Part shown: piece after piece, positions 1 through 12,900 of the stretch
Layout: every line of letters starts with the position of its first letter
How positions within the stretch are numbered: position 1 is the first letter of the stretch
Origin: Arctopsyche grandis
Taxonomy: Eukaryota > Arthropoda > Insecta > Trichoptera > Hydropsychidae
Assembly: GCF_051622035.1 (NCBI RefSeq)
Contig: NC_135358.1
Span: 13,454,001-13,518,000 of the forward strand
Length of the DNA: 64,000 nt
Direction: 5' to 3'
Position numbers and translations under genes: made by a program
The notes under the pieces: model-generated
Seen by the model: only the letters and a program-made list of their open reading frames with translations
Databases searched by the model: none
What the model was told of the DNA's origin: nothing

Positions 1-2452
1 ATTGCATATGTATGATGAAGGAAATCAAAACAAAACAATTATATCTTAATCGTTATTTGCATAACTTTTTTAAGCTAATCAACTGAGTTGGTTATCTTTT
101 TTTTTTAATTTTTCTATTATAAAAAAATAAAAATGTATATAAATGTGCATCTTTACATAATTCATTTAAGCGCGCATACATATTCTTGTAGAGAGTCTTC
201 TATGTATGTATTTTAAACTTAGACTATGTTATTTTGCATGTTGCAGAGATACCATAACAGTACCATGTAAAGTTTTTACATTGCTAAAAGTTTTCATTAA
301 AAATAAACTTCTAAGCGGGAGGCTGACATCTTTCAACCTCAACTTCATACTGTTTTATGATTGTTGGATAATACATATGTACGAATATATAGTAATTAAA
401 TATGGCATGGCATGAAATAAAACGTGCGTCAAAAATATTTCTGAAACAACTAATCGTTTCAGATGCACTTTCAAAATGTAGGTTTAAAATGTTTAATCTT
501 TGCTTCCGGAATACGTGAAGTAGATAATCGATGCTTTCAATATATTAATTGCATCGAATTCAAGATCCTATTTGGAAGGCCAAAATACCTTTCCATTTGT
601 CAGCATCGCCTGCTTTTGCTCAATAGCTCCTACAGCGTTTTCCAATATTTCATTCCAAATACTAGAGTGATTTCAATGATGTATGTATGTATGTATATGT
701 GTATGCGTCCGTTTATGAATTCCGTGAATAGTGTCCGACTTTTCGTTATACAGGAAGCCTTTGATGAGAAAGCGCCACAATTGAGCTATTACACGATTGC
801 AAGATAAAATCACTTTCGCAGAAATCCGACTGTCATTGTAATCAACTTCCGTTTCCACAAAAGTGATAATTGCACCACAATCTCACAATCCGACAAAAAT
901 TATTATCCTAACAGACGAAACTCTTACTATACATGCATACGTCATCTATCAATAATTATTTGAACTTTTTAACAATTGAACCTGCCAAAAGTTCATAATA
1001 TTCATATATAAGATAACGGTCCCAGTCTTCGTCAAATAAGGACACATCTCACCTGAGAACATCGACCATTCTCAATTCTAAACAGTTTCTTGCAATCCAT
1101 GTTGATGAAAACATATTCAGATGCTTTTATTACTTATTGCAGTGTAATTAGTTAAGGAATTAAATCTGAAAATTAAGATTAGAATATTCAAAATAAAAGT
1201 TTAAAACTAATAGCTTTTATTCGCATTCGAAAGTAAAACTGGCGCGGACTGGGTCATTAACGAAGATATGTACGTACCGCTACATTATATATGTATGTAC
1301 ATACATATGTAGTATACATACTATAAAATTATGATTCTGAAACAATTTAGGTAAATGCTACATACAAAAAAATGCGATTTACCACAAAAGCGATCCTATT
1401 TTCATATCCATTTTTTTTGTACATTCATATATAGAGACATCTGTATTCTAATAAAATCAACAAAAAATATAAAAATTTTCAAATTCTAAGGGCAATTTTC
1501 ATGATTTTAATTATAATTATATTAATAAAACCGAGTTTTTAAAGATGTCTGTAAATTGTAAATAATAAAGTAACCTCTTCTATGAATGTCTATGCTACCC
1601 GTAAATCGAAATTCCATATTTCAACTGATTTTGTTTGAGTGCTCTCCCCAAATTCTTTCTTCAATCATTAAAATGGGCGCTTTACCTATTTTTTGATAAA
1701 CTTACTGTTTATTAGTTAACCAAGTTGATACATATGCATTGATTGATATCCTGTGTTCACATCAAACAAAATTATTCTGTTTTTCCATAATATACCCCAA
1801 TTTTCTTTTTAATTCGATAGCGAGAGATGAATATAAATATGTATGTATGTATGTACATATGTAGTTTTTCATTAAAATTCCATAAAGGACACCAAATGGT
1901 TGCCTAAATTTGCTTAGAACAAAAAAATCACGACTGCCCGGTATATTATTAGCATCGATTAATTGTTATTTCAAATTGATTTTTTTTCTCTATAGTTAAT
2001 AATCAGGTTCACAAAAAAATATTTTTACTAACTAAATATCTGATCAATTGTGTTCCAAAGTCTACCGTATTTTCTTTTATATGTATATGTAAAGTGCGCT
2101 GTATTTAATGATACTAATTATTTGATTAGGAATATGTTATACAATATACATAAACACAAAAAAAATGTATAATTACTTTTTAGAGATTTAATTTTTAAAT
2201 AAACCATCAAAATATTTAAAATTTCAGACTCCAAATTGGAATAAAATTATTGATGTCGATTTGTTCTTAACAAATTTACCCATTCACATAAAAAATATAT
2301 ACATATTTAATTTCCCTAAAATATACAATGTTGAAATGGAAATTTTAATATAATTTGTATTACTCAAATACTCAACGATATGTATTTTTTTTTTTAATAT
2401 ACAATTTTCATATCATTGTTTATTTAAAAGAAAATTTTAATTGATTTCAGCA
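1..2452. other. AT-rich non-coding stretch upstream of the first gene
   Basis: No convincing coding exon is visible here. The reading frames present (for example 206-415 and 463-807) show no protein-family features. The stretch holds short TATG/TACA microsatellites at about 679-705, 1290-1315 and 1838-1863. Because the first coding exon of the next gene starts two bases after a splice acceptor, a non-coding 5' exon of that gene probably lies here or to the left of the window. Confidence 0.55.
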
Positions 2453-3179
2453 ATGTCACTGGACGAGACAAGACAGTCACAAAGACCATACCGTTACGGT
2501 ATGGTTTTGCTTTGCATTGGTGCACTGATTAACTGGTTAGGACTAGCGGAACATTATGCTGAGCCAGTGAGGTACATAGGCGTTGCATGCATCATAGCCG
2601 GAGCACTGCTCATTTGTGCTGCCATGTGTTGCTGGTTACAAGCTCCAATGACAAGACCTCAACAACAAAATCAGCAGGTAAAACTTGATCAATTTAATTA
2701 AAAATTCATACATAAAGTTATAGTTATAATAATCTTAGCCTTAATATGTACAGGACTCACTGTTGTTTTTGTTTTTCTTTTTTCAGATAGATGATCCTAT
2801 TCATGTAATAACAGTTCCAGATGAAGAAGTAATGCAACAAAAGCCTCCAGATTACGATTCAGTTGCTGGAGCTCCACCCACATATGATGATGCCATAAAA
2901 CTCGACCCAAGTTACTTATTGCCATCGGTGCATTTACCGAGTCACAGTAATCATAGGATTGGAGAAAGATCACCATCTCGCAGCATTTCTAGAAATTTGA
3001 GAAACGATCAAACCTTATCTAATGCAGCTATCAATACTCTTTTACGATCATCTAGCAATGTTGGAAGAGAATCTATTCCGGGACAATTAGAGGGTGTTAT
3101 TACAGAAATTCCAAGCAATACAATACAAATACCACAAACACCGCCTCCTCCATATCGACCATCCCGAACAATCAGATGA
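2453..3179 (+). CDS. Two-exon small membrane protein with PPxY motifs
   Basis: Exons 2453-2677 and 2787-3179 join in frame (CAG|GTAAAA donor, TTTTCAG acceptor) to give 205 residues. I do not recognise the family. Residues about 15-35 and 42-65 are two hydrophobic helices joined by a short polar turn, followed by a Gln-rich and then a long polar, probably cytoplasmic tail. The tail carries PPDY, PPTY and, near the C-terminus, PPPY; PPxY motifs generally bind WW domains of NEDD4-type ubiquitin ligases, so an adaptor or trafficking role is possible, but that is inference. The start is the ATG at 2453, the first in frame after the acceptor TTTCAG at 2450. That acceptor implies an upstream untranslated exon. 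A long AT-rich 3' UTR follows. The gene model is solid; the function is unknown. Confidence 0.8.
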
Positions 3180-4010
3180 AAAATTCGTTTTCGTATTCAG
3201 GATTTGTATTAAATTAACCATATTGCATCAAATTCTTCACATATCATTATTACAAAGCTCCAAGATTGGTTCCGAACGTGTCGAAGCAATATGTGTTCTC
3301 GAGAACAACAATTATATTAATTGATGTGAATAGAATTACACATTATGTATATTTTGTACATTAAAAAAACACCCTAATTGTTTGATACACTATAATATAT
3401 TTCTTAATTTTGAGGTGGAGCATGTAGCTCCCTTACTGCACGTGCAATATTAAATGTACGTTAATGCTTTTCTTCAAGTTAGGCTTTCTCGGATATGTTG
3501 TCGCTATAGTTGCTATTTAATATTGTTAGAATATATGCGTTAAACTAGTCTAAATTCTCCTTTGACCTATTCACTGATTTTATACTTGTTACAAATTTTA
3601 ATTGAAACCAATTCAAGCATGTCAATTTTCCATTATTTCTTTTAATATTTTTACAATCGTGGTAAGTATATTTGATGATGTTGAAATTTCAACTTGTTTT
3701 TGGATGAAAAATGCTGCAGGAATCTTGATATGTTTGTTTTATAAGTCTGTAAAATAACATTTTTTTTAATGGGACCAAACATATTTAATTCAAAATATGT
3801 TATTTATTCATACATACATGTTTACGGTGGTGTAGTTAAGAAGTATGCACTGATTAATTTAGAATAAGAAGCAGTTTGTTAAGCAATTTATTGTGGCCTG
3901 CTATAAAATGAATGTGATATATAAATATATTATTGACCAATGATTGTTTTAATATTTTAAACCCTTCCATTTCATTTCTTTTCAACCCTTCCAAGTATGT
4001 ACAACCGGTC
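3180..4010. other. 3' UTR and AT-rich spacer
   Basis: No coding signal was seen. The proximal part is probably the 3' UTR of the membrane-protein gene. The rest is AT-rich with no repeat that I could delimit. Confidence 0.4.
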
Positions 4011-4230
4011 GCTCTAGATCACCCAAAAATTTAAAATTGGTCGAATTTTTGGGTGTGACCAGTTTTTTCGTGACTAATTTTCGGGTGTGGCCAGTTTTCT
4101 CGTGACCAGTTTTAGTGTGACGGGTGATAGCGTGTGACCGATCTTAAGTTACCGGTTGTCCTGTGACTAGTTGACATATGACTAGTGTCCGTTTACCGTT
4201 TGATGGATCAATTTGACCAGTTTTGATCAG
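4010..4230. repeat. Degenerate tandem repeat of a GTGACCAGTTTT-like unit
   Basis: Units of the form (G)TGACCAGTTTT, TGTGGCCAGTTTT, TGTGACCGATCTT and TGTGACTAGTTG recur every 15-30 bases, separated by TCGTG or GGGTG motifs. It looks like an old minisatellite or the subterminal repeats of a mobile element. It ends just before the hAT element at 4251. Confidence 0.45.
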
Positions 4231-4618
4231 TCTTTCTAGGGGGAGAAAAACAGAAGCGTCATTTGGGGGGGAGCTGGGATACTATTTGCCAACAGGAAGA
4301 ATAAAATTTATATTCGTCAATATAATCTAGAGACAGTATCCATTATTAATGTACTATATTATATAATAGGTATTGTAAATAAAATGATGTTATAATAATA
4401 AGATTATAGTTATATAATTTATTTAATCCTAATTTTATATTTTTTAGTTTAAAATAGACGTTCCATGTATTTTCAGGAGATTATTTTGTACTTTATTAAT
4501 ATTCGTTTATACCTAAATCTTTTAAAGGATTTTTTAAAATTATTTTACTATTAATTTTATTAATAAAAATATATAAATAAAATAATTATTAAAAGAAATA
4601 GTTAAAATTCATATACAC

Positions 4619-5817
4619 CAGTGGCAGCTCGTCCTAATGGGCTGCTGGGCTGCAGCCCCTCCTATAAAATTCTAAAATATATGTTTAATACTACATTTAA
4701 TATTTTATTTATTAATGATATTTTTTTATTAGTTGGATGACGAACTATTGGGGCCTTCGACAGAGTAAATATTACTTACAATATCACCCATATCCAAAAG
4801 GGTAATATTGTAAGTAATGTTGACCGTTTCGAAGACCCCACTAACTTGTATTGTGACAGATGAATTAAAATGTTGCTGTACTGGCTGTAAAGTTTTACAG
4901 CGCCGCCCTGAACTCCACGCAGCCCGGAGTCTCGGAACGAGAAAGAGAAAGAGCTATTTGCAACTGCAGATAGCTCTTTCTCTTTCACTCACTCTGCCGT
5001 TTTGGGCTGGATAGTCGGCAGCCTTCGCCTGTTAAACGACATTCATCTGTCAGTTTGTGTAAGACTTCGCGCGCTTGATCTTACATTTGATTAGTTGAAT
5101 CGCACGATCACAGCTTTATTCGTTTTCGTTACTCTTAATTGGTTGTGTGCGAGCCCTCATCAAATCTTCGGTGAGTCGTTTTCATTTCGATAACAGCAAA
5201 CTTTTTTGAAATCTGTTTAATTTTTTCTCGTAATTTTTATTTAAATATATTAAGATTTTTTTCTTTTAAAAATGGAAGAAAAAAAGAATTCAGTAAAATA
5301 TTTACAAAATTTGCACTTTTCGCGACTAGAACTTACCGAAAAAGTCGCTATAAAAGCATTAGGCTGCCTCACGCCCAATTTAATTATTTCACAGCCTGCA
5401 ACTAGTAAATCCTTTAGTTACTCGCGAAAATTTAATCCAGACATTTATAAAAAATACAATTGGTTAACGGGATGTACAGAAAAAAACGCGTTATTTTGTT
5501 ATCCGTGTCTTTTGTTTGGAGGCGAGTCGCCAGGCGAAGCATCTTGGACGAAAACAGGAGTTATTGACTTAAAACATTTCAACGATAAAATTAAAAAACA
5601 CGAGGGAAGTGTCGAACACTTAAAAAATGTGTGTAATCTCACGATTTTGGGATCGGCTAACATAAAAACCCATTTAAGCGAAGCTTATCGGCGGGAAATA
5701 GATAAGCATAACGAAAACTTTTGTCCTGTTATGACATGATAGAACAATTATGGTGACATGTTTTAGACATCTTTTCAGTGCAGCCCCGCCACTAAAAATT
5801 ATCACGAGCCGCCACTG
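4619..5817 (+). mobile_element. Inner hAT element carrying a transposase fragment
   Basis: Terminal inverted repeats CAGTGGCAGCTCGT and, at the right end read inwards, CAGTGGCGGCTCGT (13 of 14 match) are flanked by an exact 8-bp duplication ATATACAC at 4611-4618 and 5818-5825. It sits inside the element at 4251-5926, so it inserted later. It contains two hairpins, about 4752-4838 and 4938-4987 (the latter with arms of GA-rich/CT-rich sequence), and the N-terminal part of a transposase at 5272-5739. At 1,199 bp it is too short to encode a full hAT transposase. Confidence 0.92.
5272..5739 (+). pseudogene. hAT transposase N-terminal fragment (TTF-type zinc finger)
   Basis: 155 residues with an intact frame. 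The middle has the pattern KYNWL, then EKNALFCYPCLLFGG, then TKTGVIDLKHFNDKIKKHE and a later H, which is the TTF-type zinc finger found at the N-terminus of ZMYM/DUF4371-like hAT transposases. The catalytic RNase-H-like core and the C-terminal dimerisation region are absent: the frame stops at TGA and the right terminal repeat follows within 80 bases. It is therefore an internally deleted copy; whether the short protein is ever made is unknown. Confidence 0.8.
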
Positions 5818-6411
5818 ATATACACTCATTTTTTTAATATAATATACCCCCCCCCTCTAGAAAATCATTTCTCACTGGTCAAAAATTTTGTTCCCCCCCC
5901 TGGGAAAAGTTGAAATGACGCCCCTGGAGAAAAAGTTACAATATGTTAAAAAATTTGCAAAACAACAAATATAACGAAAAATGGATTTCATCAAACGAAA
6001 TGGATATTCCTGGAAAAATATAGGAGGGGGGGCAACTTGCAACAACTTCCCCCCTCTTCCCTCCAAATGACCCTCCTGATGAATTGCGGCACAAACACAA
6101 TTTTTTTTTTGAAACCGAGAGATTTAAATACTTCTATCATTAAACATGCGATAGAACTTGCTACTTGAATTGAAAGTATACATTAATGCCAATTAATGGT
6201 AAAATAATTCAGTTTTAGTTCGTAAATATTTTTATTAGAAATTATTTGGGCTATGGCATAAAAGTAGACATTTAGGCCAAATAATTGTTGTGTCTAAACA
6301 GTCGCATTGACAGCAGATGCAGCGTCGTACGTTCTAGATCTGGTGATATTTTAGACAATCACTAAGTAGTTATTAGTGGACGCAATTATTTTTTGACTTT
6401 CTAGAGACATT

Positions 6412-7187
6412 ATGTGTGCCGCTCCAGCTGATATCGTTGAGGAAGATGCTGCCGATCTCCAGTTTCCAAAAGGTGAATATTGCTAACATAACCTAACTTA
6501 CGGCTGTTCGATTTTTCACCATGTTACTAGTTCGTTTCTGGACTACAATTTATAACCTAATTTAATCAAATCAATGATTATTTAGTTATTTCCCCCGTCC
6601 CACTAAACAATAAATAAATTCGAAGAAAAACAGCCTGTAATAATATAACTCATTATAAGCTTTTTATTATTTTAACAATGACTATCAATTCATAATGCTA
6701 TAATTGACCTTAAAAAATCTGTATATGTATATATTTGTTTTCTTTCTAGAATTTGAAAATGCTGAAACGCTTCTGATATCAGAAGTTCACATGCTGTTGG
6801 AGCATCGGAAAGCACAAAATGAAGCTGCAGAAGAGGAGCAAGAGTTTTCAGAAGTATTTATGAAAACTCTGACATATACTGATCACTTTAGAAAGTTTAA
6901 AAACAAAGAAACCATACAGAGTGTCAGAAAGCAAGTTTTTTTTTATCTAACTTGGAATTTATATTTTCTATCATCTCAATATATTCTTATAAATTTTGTA
7001 TTTTATTTTCAGTATGTTGATCCAAAAGAAATTACATAAGTTCGAAGTTGCCAGCTTGGCAAATCTATGTCCTGAAACTGCTGAAGAAGCAAAAGCACTA
7101 CTGCCATCGCTCGAGGGAAGATTTGAAGATGAAGAGCTCAGAATTACGCTAGACGATATTCAGACAAAACGAAGTCTACAATATTAA
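6412..7187 (+). CDS. Rpb4: DNA-directed RNA polymerase II subunit RPB4 (POLR2D)
   Basis: Exons 6412-6472, 6750-6930 and 7013-7187 encode 138 residues, close to the usual length of animal RPB4 (about 140). RPB4 pairs with RPB7 to form the stalk of RNA polymerase II, in the nucleus. Recognisable blocks are an acidic N-terminus, the core [19 protein letters not shown], then [32 protein letters not shown] and the C-terminal [20 protein letters not shown]. The first intron is GT-AG. The second has to use a GC donor (AGAAA|GCAAGT) to keep frame: the only nearby GT gives the wrong phase, and the GC site gives VRNMLIQKKL where the human protein has VRSLLLQKKL. A likely poly(A) signal lies near 7595. 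FAM117 converges on it from the right. Confidence 0.95.
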
Positions 7188-8022
7188 TCTGTAAAATTAA
7201 TAAGGATACTTTGCAAGATAGCGAATATTATGCTTCTCATTTTATTACTGTATGTACTGTATCATAAGTTTCTTTTGTAACTTGTTATATTTAACTCATT
7301 CAAAATTGTGAACTCATTATAATTGGATAAAATCGTTAAATTTCAGATGTCATGCTTTTCATAGTCCACTCCAGCCCATGTGAATTTAATATAATTTGAG
7401 TTCTTATATATATCACATTAAAATTGAAGAGTCATGGAATCTAAGACCCATGAATTTGGAACTTTTAATATGTGTATTAATTATCGTAGCTTTAAAAATT
7501 AAAAATTACACTTGAATATATTCGAAGATTCTCACCCCATTTCATGCAGATTGAAAACTGAAAAGAATTTAAATATTGTCTATATTATATATTGAAATAA
7601 ATGTTTTTAAAGGTTTTATATTAGTTTCATTTCTTTCGTAAATACTGCATCCCTTCCTTAACTCTTCCGATCGCTTTGAAACTTTGCCAAATTGCGAGGT
7701 TTGGCCCCTGATAAAAATTTCAATTGTTTTCGCTAAATCGTTATAGAAATTTAATCACCATAGACATGTTCAAAGATCCAGAATTTTTCGAGAAGGTGAT
7801 AGCCGACATAAGCGTTTGGGTGATTGCCCAAGCTTGTTTGATTTTTCGTCCCCCCCCCCACTCGTTTTGTCAGATTTTAATTGTTTAAACGCCTATAACT
7901 TCAAATTTTTCATACTATATCTTATAAAATTTGCATTATAGGCTCTCATATATATTTTGAATTCACTAATCGATTATTATAAAACTTCTTTATTTATTTT
8001 AAAAATATTGAAATGGAAAAGC
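7188..8022. other. RPB4 3' UTR and spacer
   Basis: Probably the RPB4 3' UTR to about 7615 (AATAAA near 7595), then AT-rich spacer with a C-rich run near 7851-7861. No gene was seen. Confidence 0.45.
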
Positions 8023-8855
8023 TTAACACTTTCAACGCTGAGCTAGAATCTGTTGTGTCCGTGCTATGCTGATATTTTATAAAATAGCTCCGTCTCACAA
8101 ATGTTTTGACAGTGTGGGGGTCTAGACAGTTCTTGGAACGCGCGTCTACCTGCATCTTGCATAAAGCACGCTATACAGTACCTATATTTATTCATTATTT
8201 TCGTAAAAAAAACAAACACTCGAAGGTTTACTCGATTTGTATACTCGAAATTATATCATACATTTATTCAAAATCTGCACTCTAAAACGGTCCAGGTTGT
8301 AAATGTGTAGCGGAAAATCAAGTAGATACGTAATTCAAGTCGTGAAGTCTCAAACGACAGGTTTTTCCCTTAAAAGGTAGCGTAAAAGTCCACAATTTCT
8401 AAAAGGTGTTACATGATGTTTTCCAGGAATCCACTCACCATTATCGTGTAAGCAGGTAAATCAAAAAAAAATTGGCATTTTTACATATAAAGTGAAAGCA
8501 TCATATTTGGATCACCTGTTAGACATTTAAGTATATTCACTTACATTTACAATTAGCATCAATTTGGTGAGTAATATTTACTAAGCTTTTTGTATAAAAA
8601 TATAATATAATCACTAAAACATCTATATTTTTTGAATAATGTAAAAAAAACAGTAAATAACATTATATAAAATTTAAAATAGTGTATAGAGACCTTTAGG
8701 CGAAAAAATTTAATGCTTCCCGCGTTACTACAGCAATGCGTATTTTTTTTTTTTGAACCTTTCTGTTGGAAAGGGACAAAGCGCTGGGTGGGTCGTGCGC
8801 GGCTACGGAAATTTTGTGATCATGACAGGCGTATCGTTAGCACCCAACGGGTTAA
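8023..8855. mobile_element. Possible piggyBac-like non-autonomous element
   Basis: TTAA followed by CACTTTCAACGCTGA lies at 8023, and the other end read inwards is TTAA followed by CCCGTTGGGTGCTAA at 8855. TTAA-flanked ends of this shape are typical of piggyBac-like MITEs, but the two ends agree at only about 12 of 20 positions. No coding region is seen between them. Tentative. Confidence 0.3.
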
Positions 8856-9933
8856 TATTGGCTCAGTTTACATATAACTTCGTAAATCCACTTTTAAAAT
8901 ATATATGCACCCCGATATAAAATGCCTTTTCACATAAATCAGAAATTTATTTTTTCAGTTCGGTTAGGGACTACATAAATATTACATCTATTTTAAATGT
9001 AATAGAAAATATTACAAGATTTCCTAGTTAAATTTATAATAATACTTGATACATGGATGATATTTTTGGACAATGATAGGTAAAGTTATTAAAAAATAGT
9101 TTCCAGATTGAAAAACGTTTAATAATCAGTCTGTGTGTTGGATATGTCTGTACATACGTAACATTTAACTTATGCTATTCGTCACAGTGTTCATTTAATA
9201 AATTTTAATTAATAATTCCTCCGAAATTACGTTAAATGATGGAGACAAAAAATATGCTAAAAAAATATTTGAGCGGTCACCGTGAAACATCATTACTTTT
9301 CACAAAATGAAAATAAACATAAAACCAAACTTGATAAGTCAATAATTTATAAAACAAGCGATAGGGTTATATGCATTCATACAAAATAGTGTAGCGAAAA
9401 TAAGACAAGTGAAGACATTCAGATGCGACAGTGCCACGCCAAATGTCAACAAAATTTCTCAAATCAGTCAATGGGCACTTTTGGTTTTGTCAAAGTCTTT
9501 TTTCGTATGTTAACGATTACAAAATTTAAAAAAAACTGTTGATTCTTCGTCTAAACGGTTATATTAATTGTTAAACATATATTCTAATACAATAACAAGG
9601 ATAAAATTAAAATCGGGCAAAAAAAATGTATGCGTATATACACGTGTATATTAGACGAATATGTGCTGTGTGTGTACACAATATGATAACACTTTAAATT
9701 TGGATCCACGCACAACTATCATTTAAATTTAAAAAAATATGTTGTTGAATTCTCTTAAATTGCCGAAAACGTTAAATTAAACTCCATATTAAATTTCAAA
9801 TAAATTATTCATAAAAATCTTATTTACTACTAAAGCTTTCGAATACCCAAAACGACCAAATCCAACGTTATCAAATATCAAATGTACACACACAAACACA
9901 AGTTTACATGTAAAATCGCTACAGCTTATTTGG

Positions 9934-12900
9934 TTAATTGTTATCAGTCATCTGTGGATCCTCCGAGTGTTGGGTACTAGCTGGCAACGGACTAGGTGGT
10001 TGAAGTGGTTGAAAGGCAGACCCTAAGGATGGTCGCAATTGAAAACCAACGCTTGGTTTAATGGGACTGATGTCTCCAATTGTTTTGCTGCACCCCATAA
10101 CGCCCTCGGTAAATTTTAAATTAACCTAAAAAAATTTCATATGTAAACGTAATGTATGTACATGCGATTGTAGAATCTTATAAATTTAAACTAACCTTCT
10201 CGCATCCATCAGGAGGTTCTCTAGCCAAAAATCTATTAATGTGCGGAGATGTCCCCAATTTATTAACGTCCAAATCTGGTGAAGAACACACACTACCACC
10301 TAAAAATAATAAATTTATTCTCTTTAAATTGCATTTTATTGATAGATGACGAATTACATAAACTAAAATAAATAAATAGGACAAGCAAGATAACAATGTA
10401 ATATTTTGGTATGAAACAGTAACTTTAATAACTACTTAACAAGAATTCATCATATATATACATATAATACGTTTAAATTACAAATGTACATATGTATATG
10501 CAGTATTTTTTTATTTTCTAAAAAGAGGTGTCGGAACTATTGATGTATAATACACATAGATGGGCCCTGACGTCTGATTTTGGTCGGAGATCTTGTCTTC
10601 ACTAACTGAGGGGTGCGGGGGGTTGTTAGCTAGCGGGGAAGTTGGGTTTTTTTCCCTACGACGCAGCCGTACCTACCTACCTACTAAGAGAAACTGTGCA
10701 TGCGCCATGTATTTTGCATTCGCCAAAAGGGAGACCAGTATAACACGTGAGGGCGGATCTAGTGTATTATACATCAATGGTCGGAACTCATTTCTTGTCA
10801 AGCTTTTTATTAAAGAAAATTATATCTAAATGAAATTTAAAGCAAGTTTTTAAATGTCACTATAATATTTAAACAAAGGGATACTATTTTTGGCACGGTT
10901 GTAAAATAAATTACATGACAAATGTCAAAACGAAATATAATGTCAAATTAACATCTCTAAAGTAGCTCGCACGACAGAATCGACGTTCGCCCGGCAAATC
11001 AAACGTCAAACGGGTTGTCAATAACAAAAATAAAATTTGACGTTTCAGTGAAATCATAACCAGTTACATTTTCACTGGGTAATCGGAATACATTAGCAGC
11101 CAACACTTATTTATTTAAGGGTTAGGTTAAGTTAGGGTTGGCCCTACTCATTTAAGATTAGGTTGTTAGGGTCAGTAGTTATTTTTGTTACTTGGCAACT
11201 CATTTGACGTTTGATTTGCCGGGCGAAAACGGAATTTGTCGTGCGAGCTATTATAGAGGGGCATTCTTTTTATTTGCCAGGCCGAAAAATGGTACCCTTT
11301 AAAAAATACCTAATTAATGTATATACACATATGTAAAAATATAATATTAATGGAGTGCAAATAAAAAGTTGATGGCAAATGATTGATAAAACTAAACATT
11401 GACCAGTTAAATTTTTAGCTAAATTTTTCTGATTGAAACTAATAATAATTTTAGCAATAAAATCGTAATGTTTATTCAAAATTTTAATTATTTTATAACT
11501 AGTCAACGTTTTATAAACAATTTTTCGAAAGCGAAAATTAAGAACTAGACTCAATATTAACAATTATTGTGCATAAGCATTATTAAGTGATCCTAGAATA
11601 AATATTTGGTTCTAACTAAAATAAATATAACTTCATACATGCAAACTAACGCATTAATATGGGTCAATTGCCACCACTAATTGTATAACATCACTTAAAA
11701 CCTATAGATGCAACAAAGTATACATCAGTTGTATATAAATTTCATCATTATATTTAGAATTCATAAGCTATTTTTGAGCAAGCTGATGAAAATATTTGCA
11801 CTTATTTCTTATGAATTACGGAAGAAAACCTAAAGATTTATCTAACACTCTATAAAAATAAAGTAATATCTATGTATTTATAAATAGATGACCTGGCATT
11901 CCATGCCTCTCTGGAGAACATCCACTGGATAGTGATTCTCTAGAAGGAGGGCCTGATGTGTTCATCGCAAACATAAAGAAAATAAATAAATTGGTAAAAA
12001 TAAAAACTAAACATAGTACATTATTGAATATATTATATATATATTGAACAAGAAACATTTAAAATAGCTTATTGTACTTTATGTATCTAGAATATATGAT
12101 ATTATGCACATTTTCATTCCAATATGTTTTTAAAATTGTGGTAAATGTGACTAAATTAGACGAATCGTTTATCTAAAAATATATATTTCTGGTAAAAATG
12201 ACATACATATGTCGTATGTCGAAAATCACCAGTTATGGCAACATTAAAAAATAATAATTTCACCTGATGAATGCGCACTTTGAGATTGCCTATCAGAATG
12301 AGCAGGCGTCTGAGTATTCACTGATCGTCGCAATAGCTCTGCTAAGGGAGCCCTATGACCTTCTGGTGTAATCTGAAATACATTTAATAAGACATACAAT
12401 GATTCAAGTTTTCAAAGAAAAAAATCATATTGATCTTTAATTGTTTACTAACTAAACATTTCAACATAATTATCTATTATAAAGATTACAAAAACCGTCA
12501 GTAAAATAAATTTACTAAACAAAAGCTAGATATTGTGTTAATCTGCGTGGAACATTAGTTGGGTAATGGTATAATGACTTATATACCTTATCTCTGTTTC
12601 TTTCAAGTTGATGAGATGGTGTCGGACAAAGAACGAGTCGTTCAATTTCTTGATTGAGACCTTCAACAGAACTACGAGTAGCTCTCAGTGGAACACCATT
12701 TCCCGCTCTAAGACCTGGAACTAGTTTTGAAAACATTTCTTTAATAATTATCGATAAAGTAATAACAACAAAAGAAAATAAACCCGTTAACATATGTATA
12801 TGCATATAACTAACAGAATACTGGGCTCATAGTCTGAGATGCGTGTTCAGCAGCATTGTTAGAAGATTGCAGGCGGTAAGCAGGTGATATTCTTTGCAAG

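Larger units (their letters stand above)
4251..5926. mobile_element. Outer hAT-type non-autonomous element, interrupted by a second hAT
   Basis: The left end begins CAGAAGCGTCATTTGG and the right end, read inwards on the other strand, begins CAGGGGCGTCATTTCA: terminal inverted repeats of about 16 bp. It is flanked by an exact 8-bp direct repeat GAGAAAAA at 4243-4250 and 5927-5934. CAG-type ends with an 8-bp target duplication are hallmarks of hAT transposons. Without the 1.2-kb inner element it is under 0.5 kb and shows no coding capacity, so it is a MITE-like element. The subterminal G/C runs are unusual for this AT-rich window. Confidence 0.85.
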
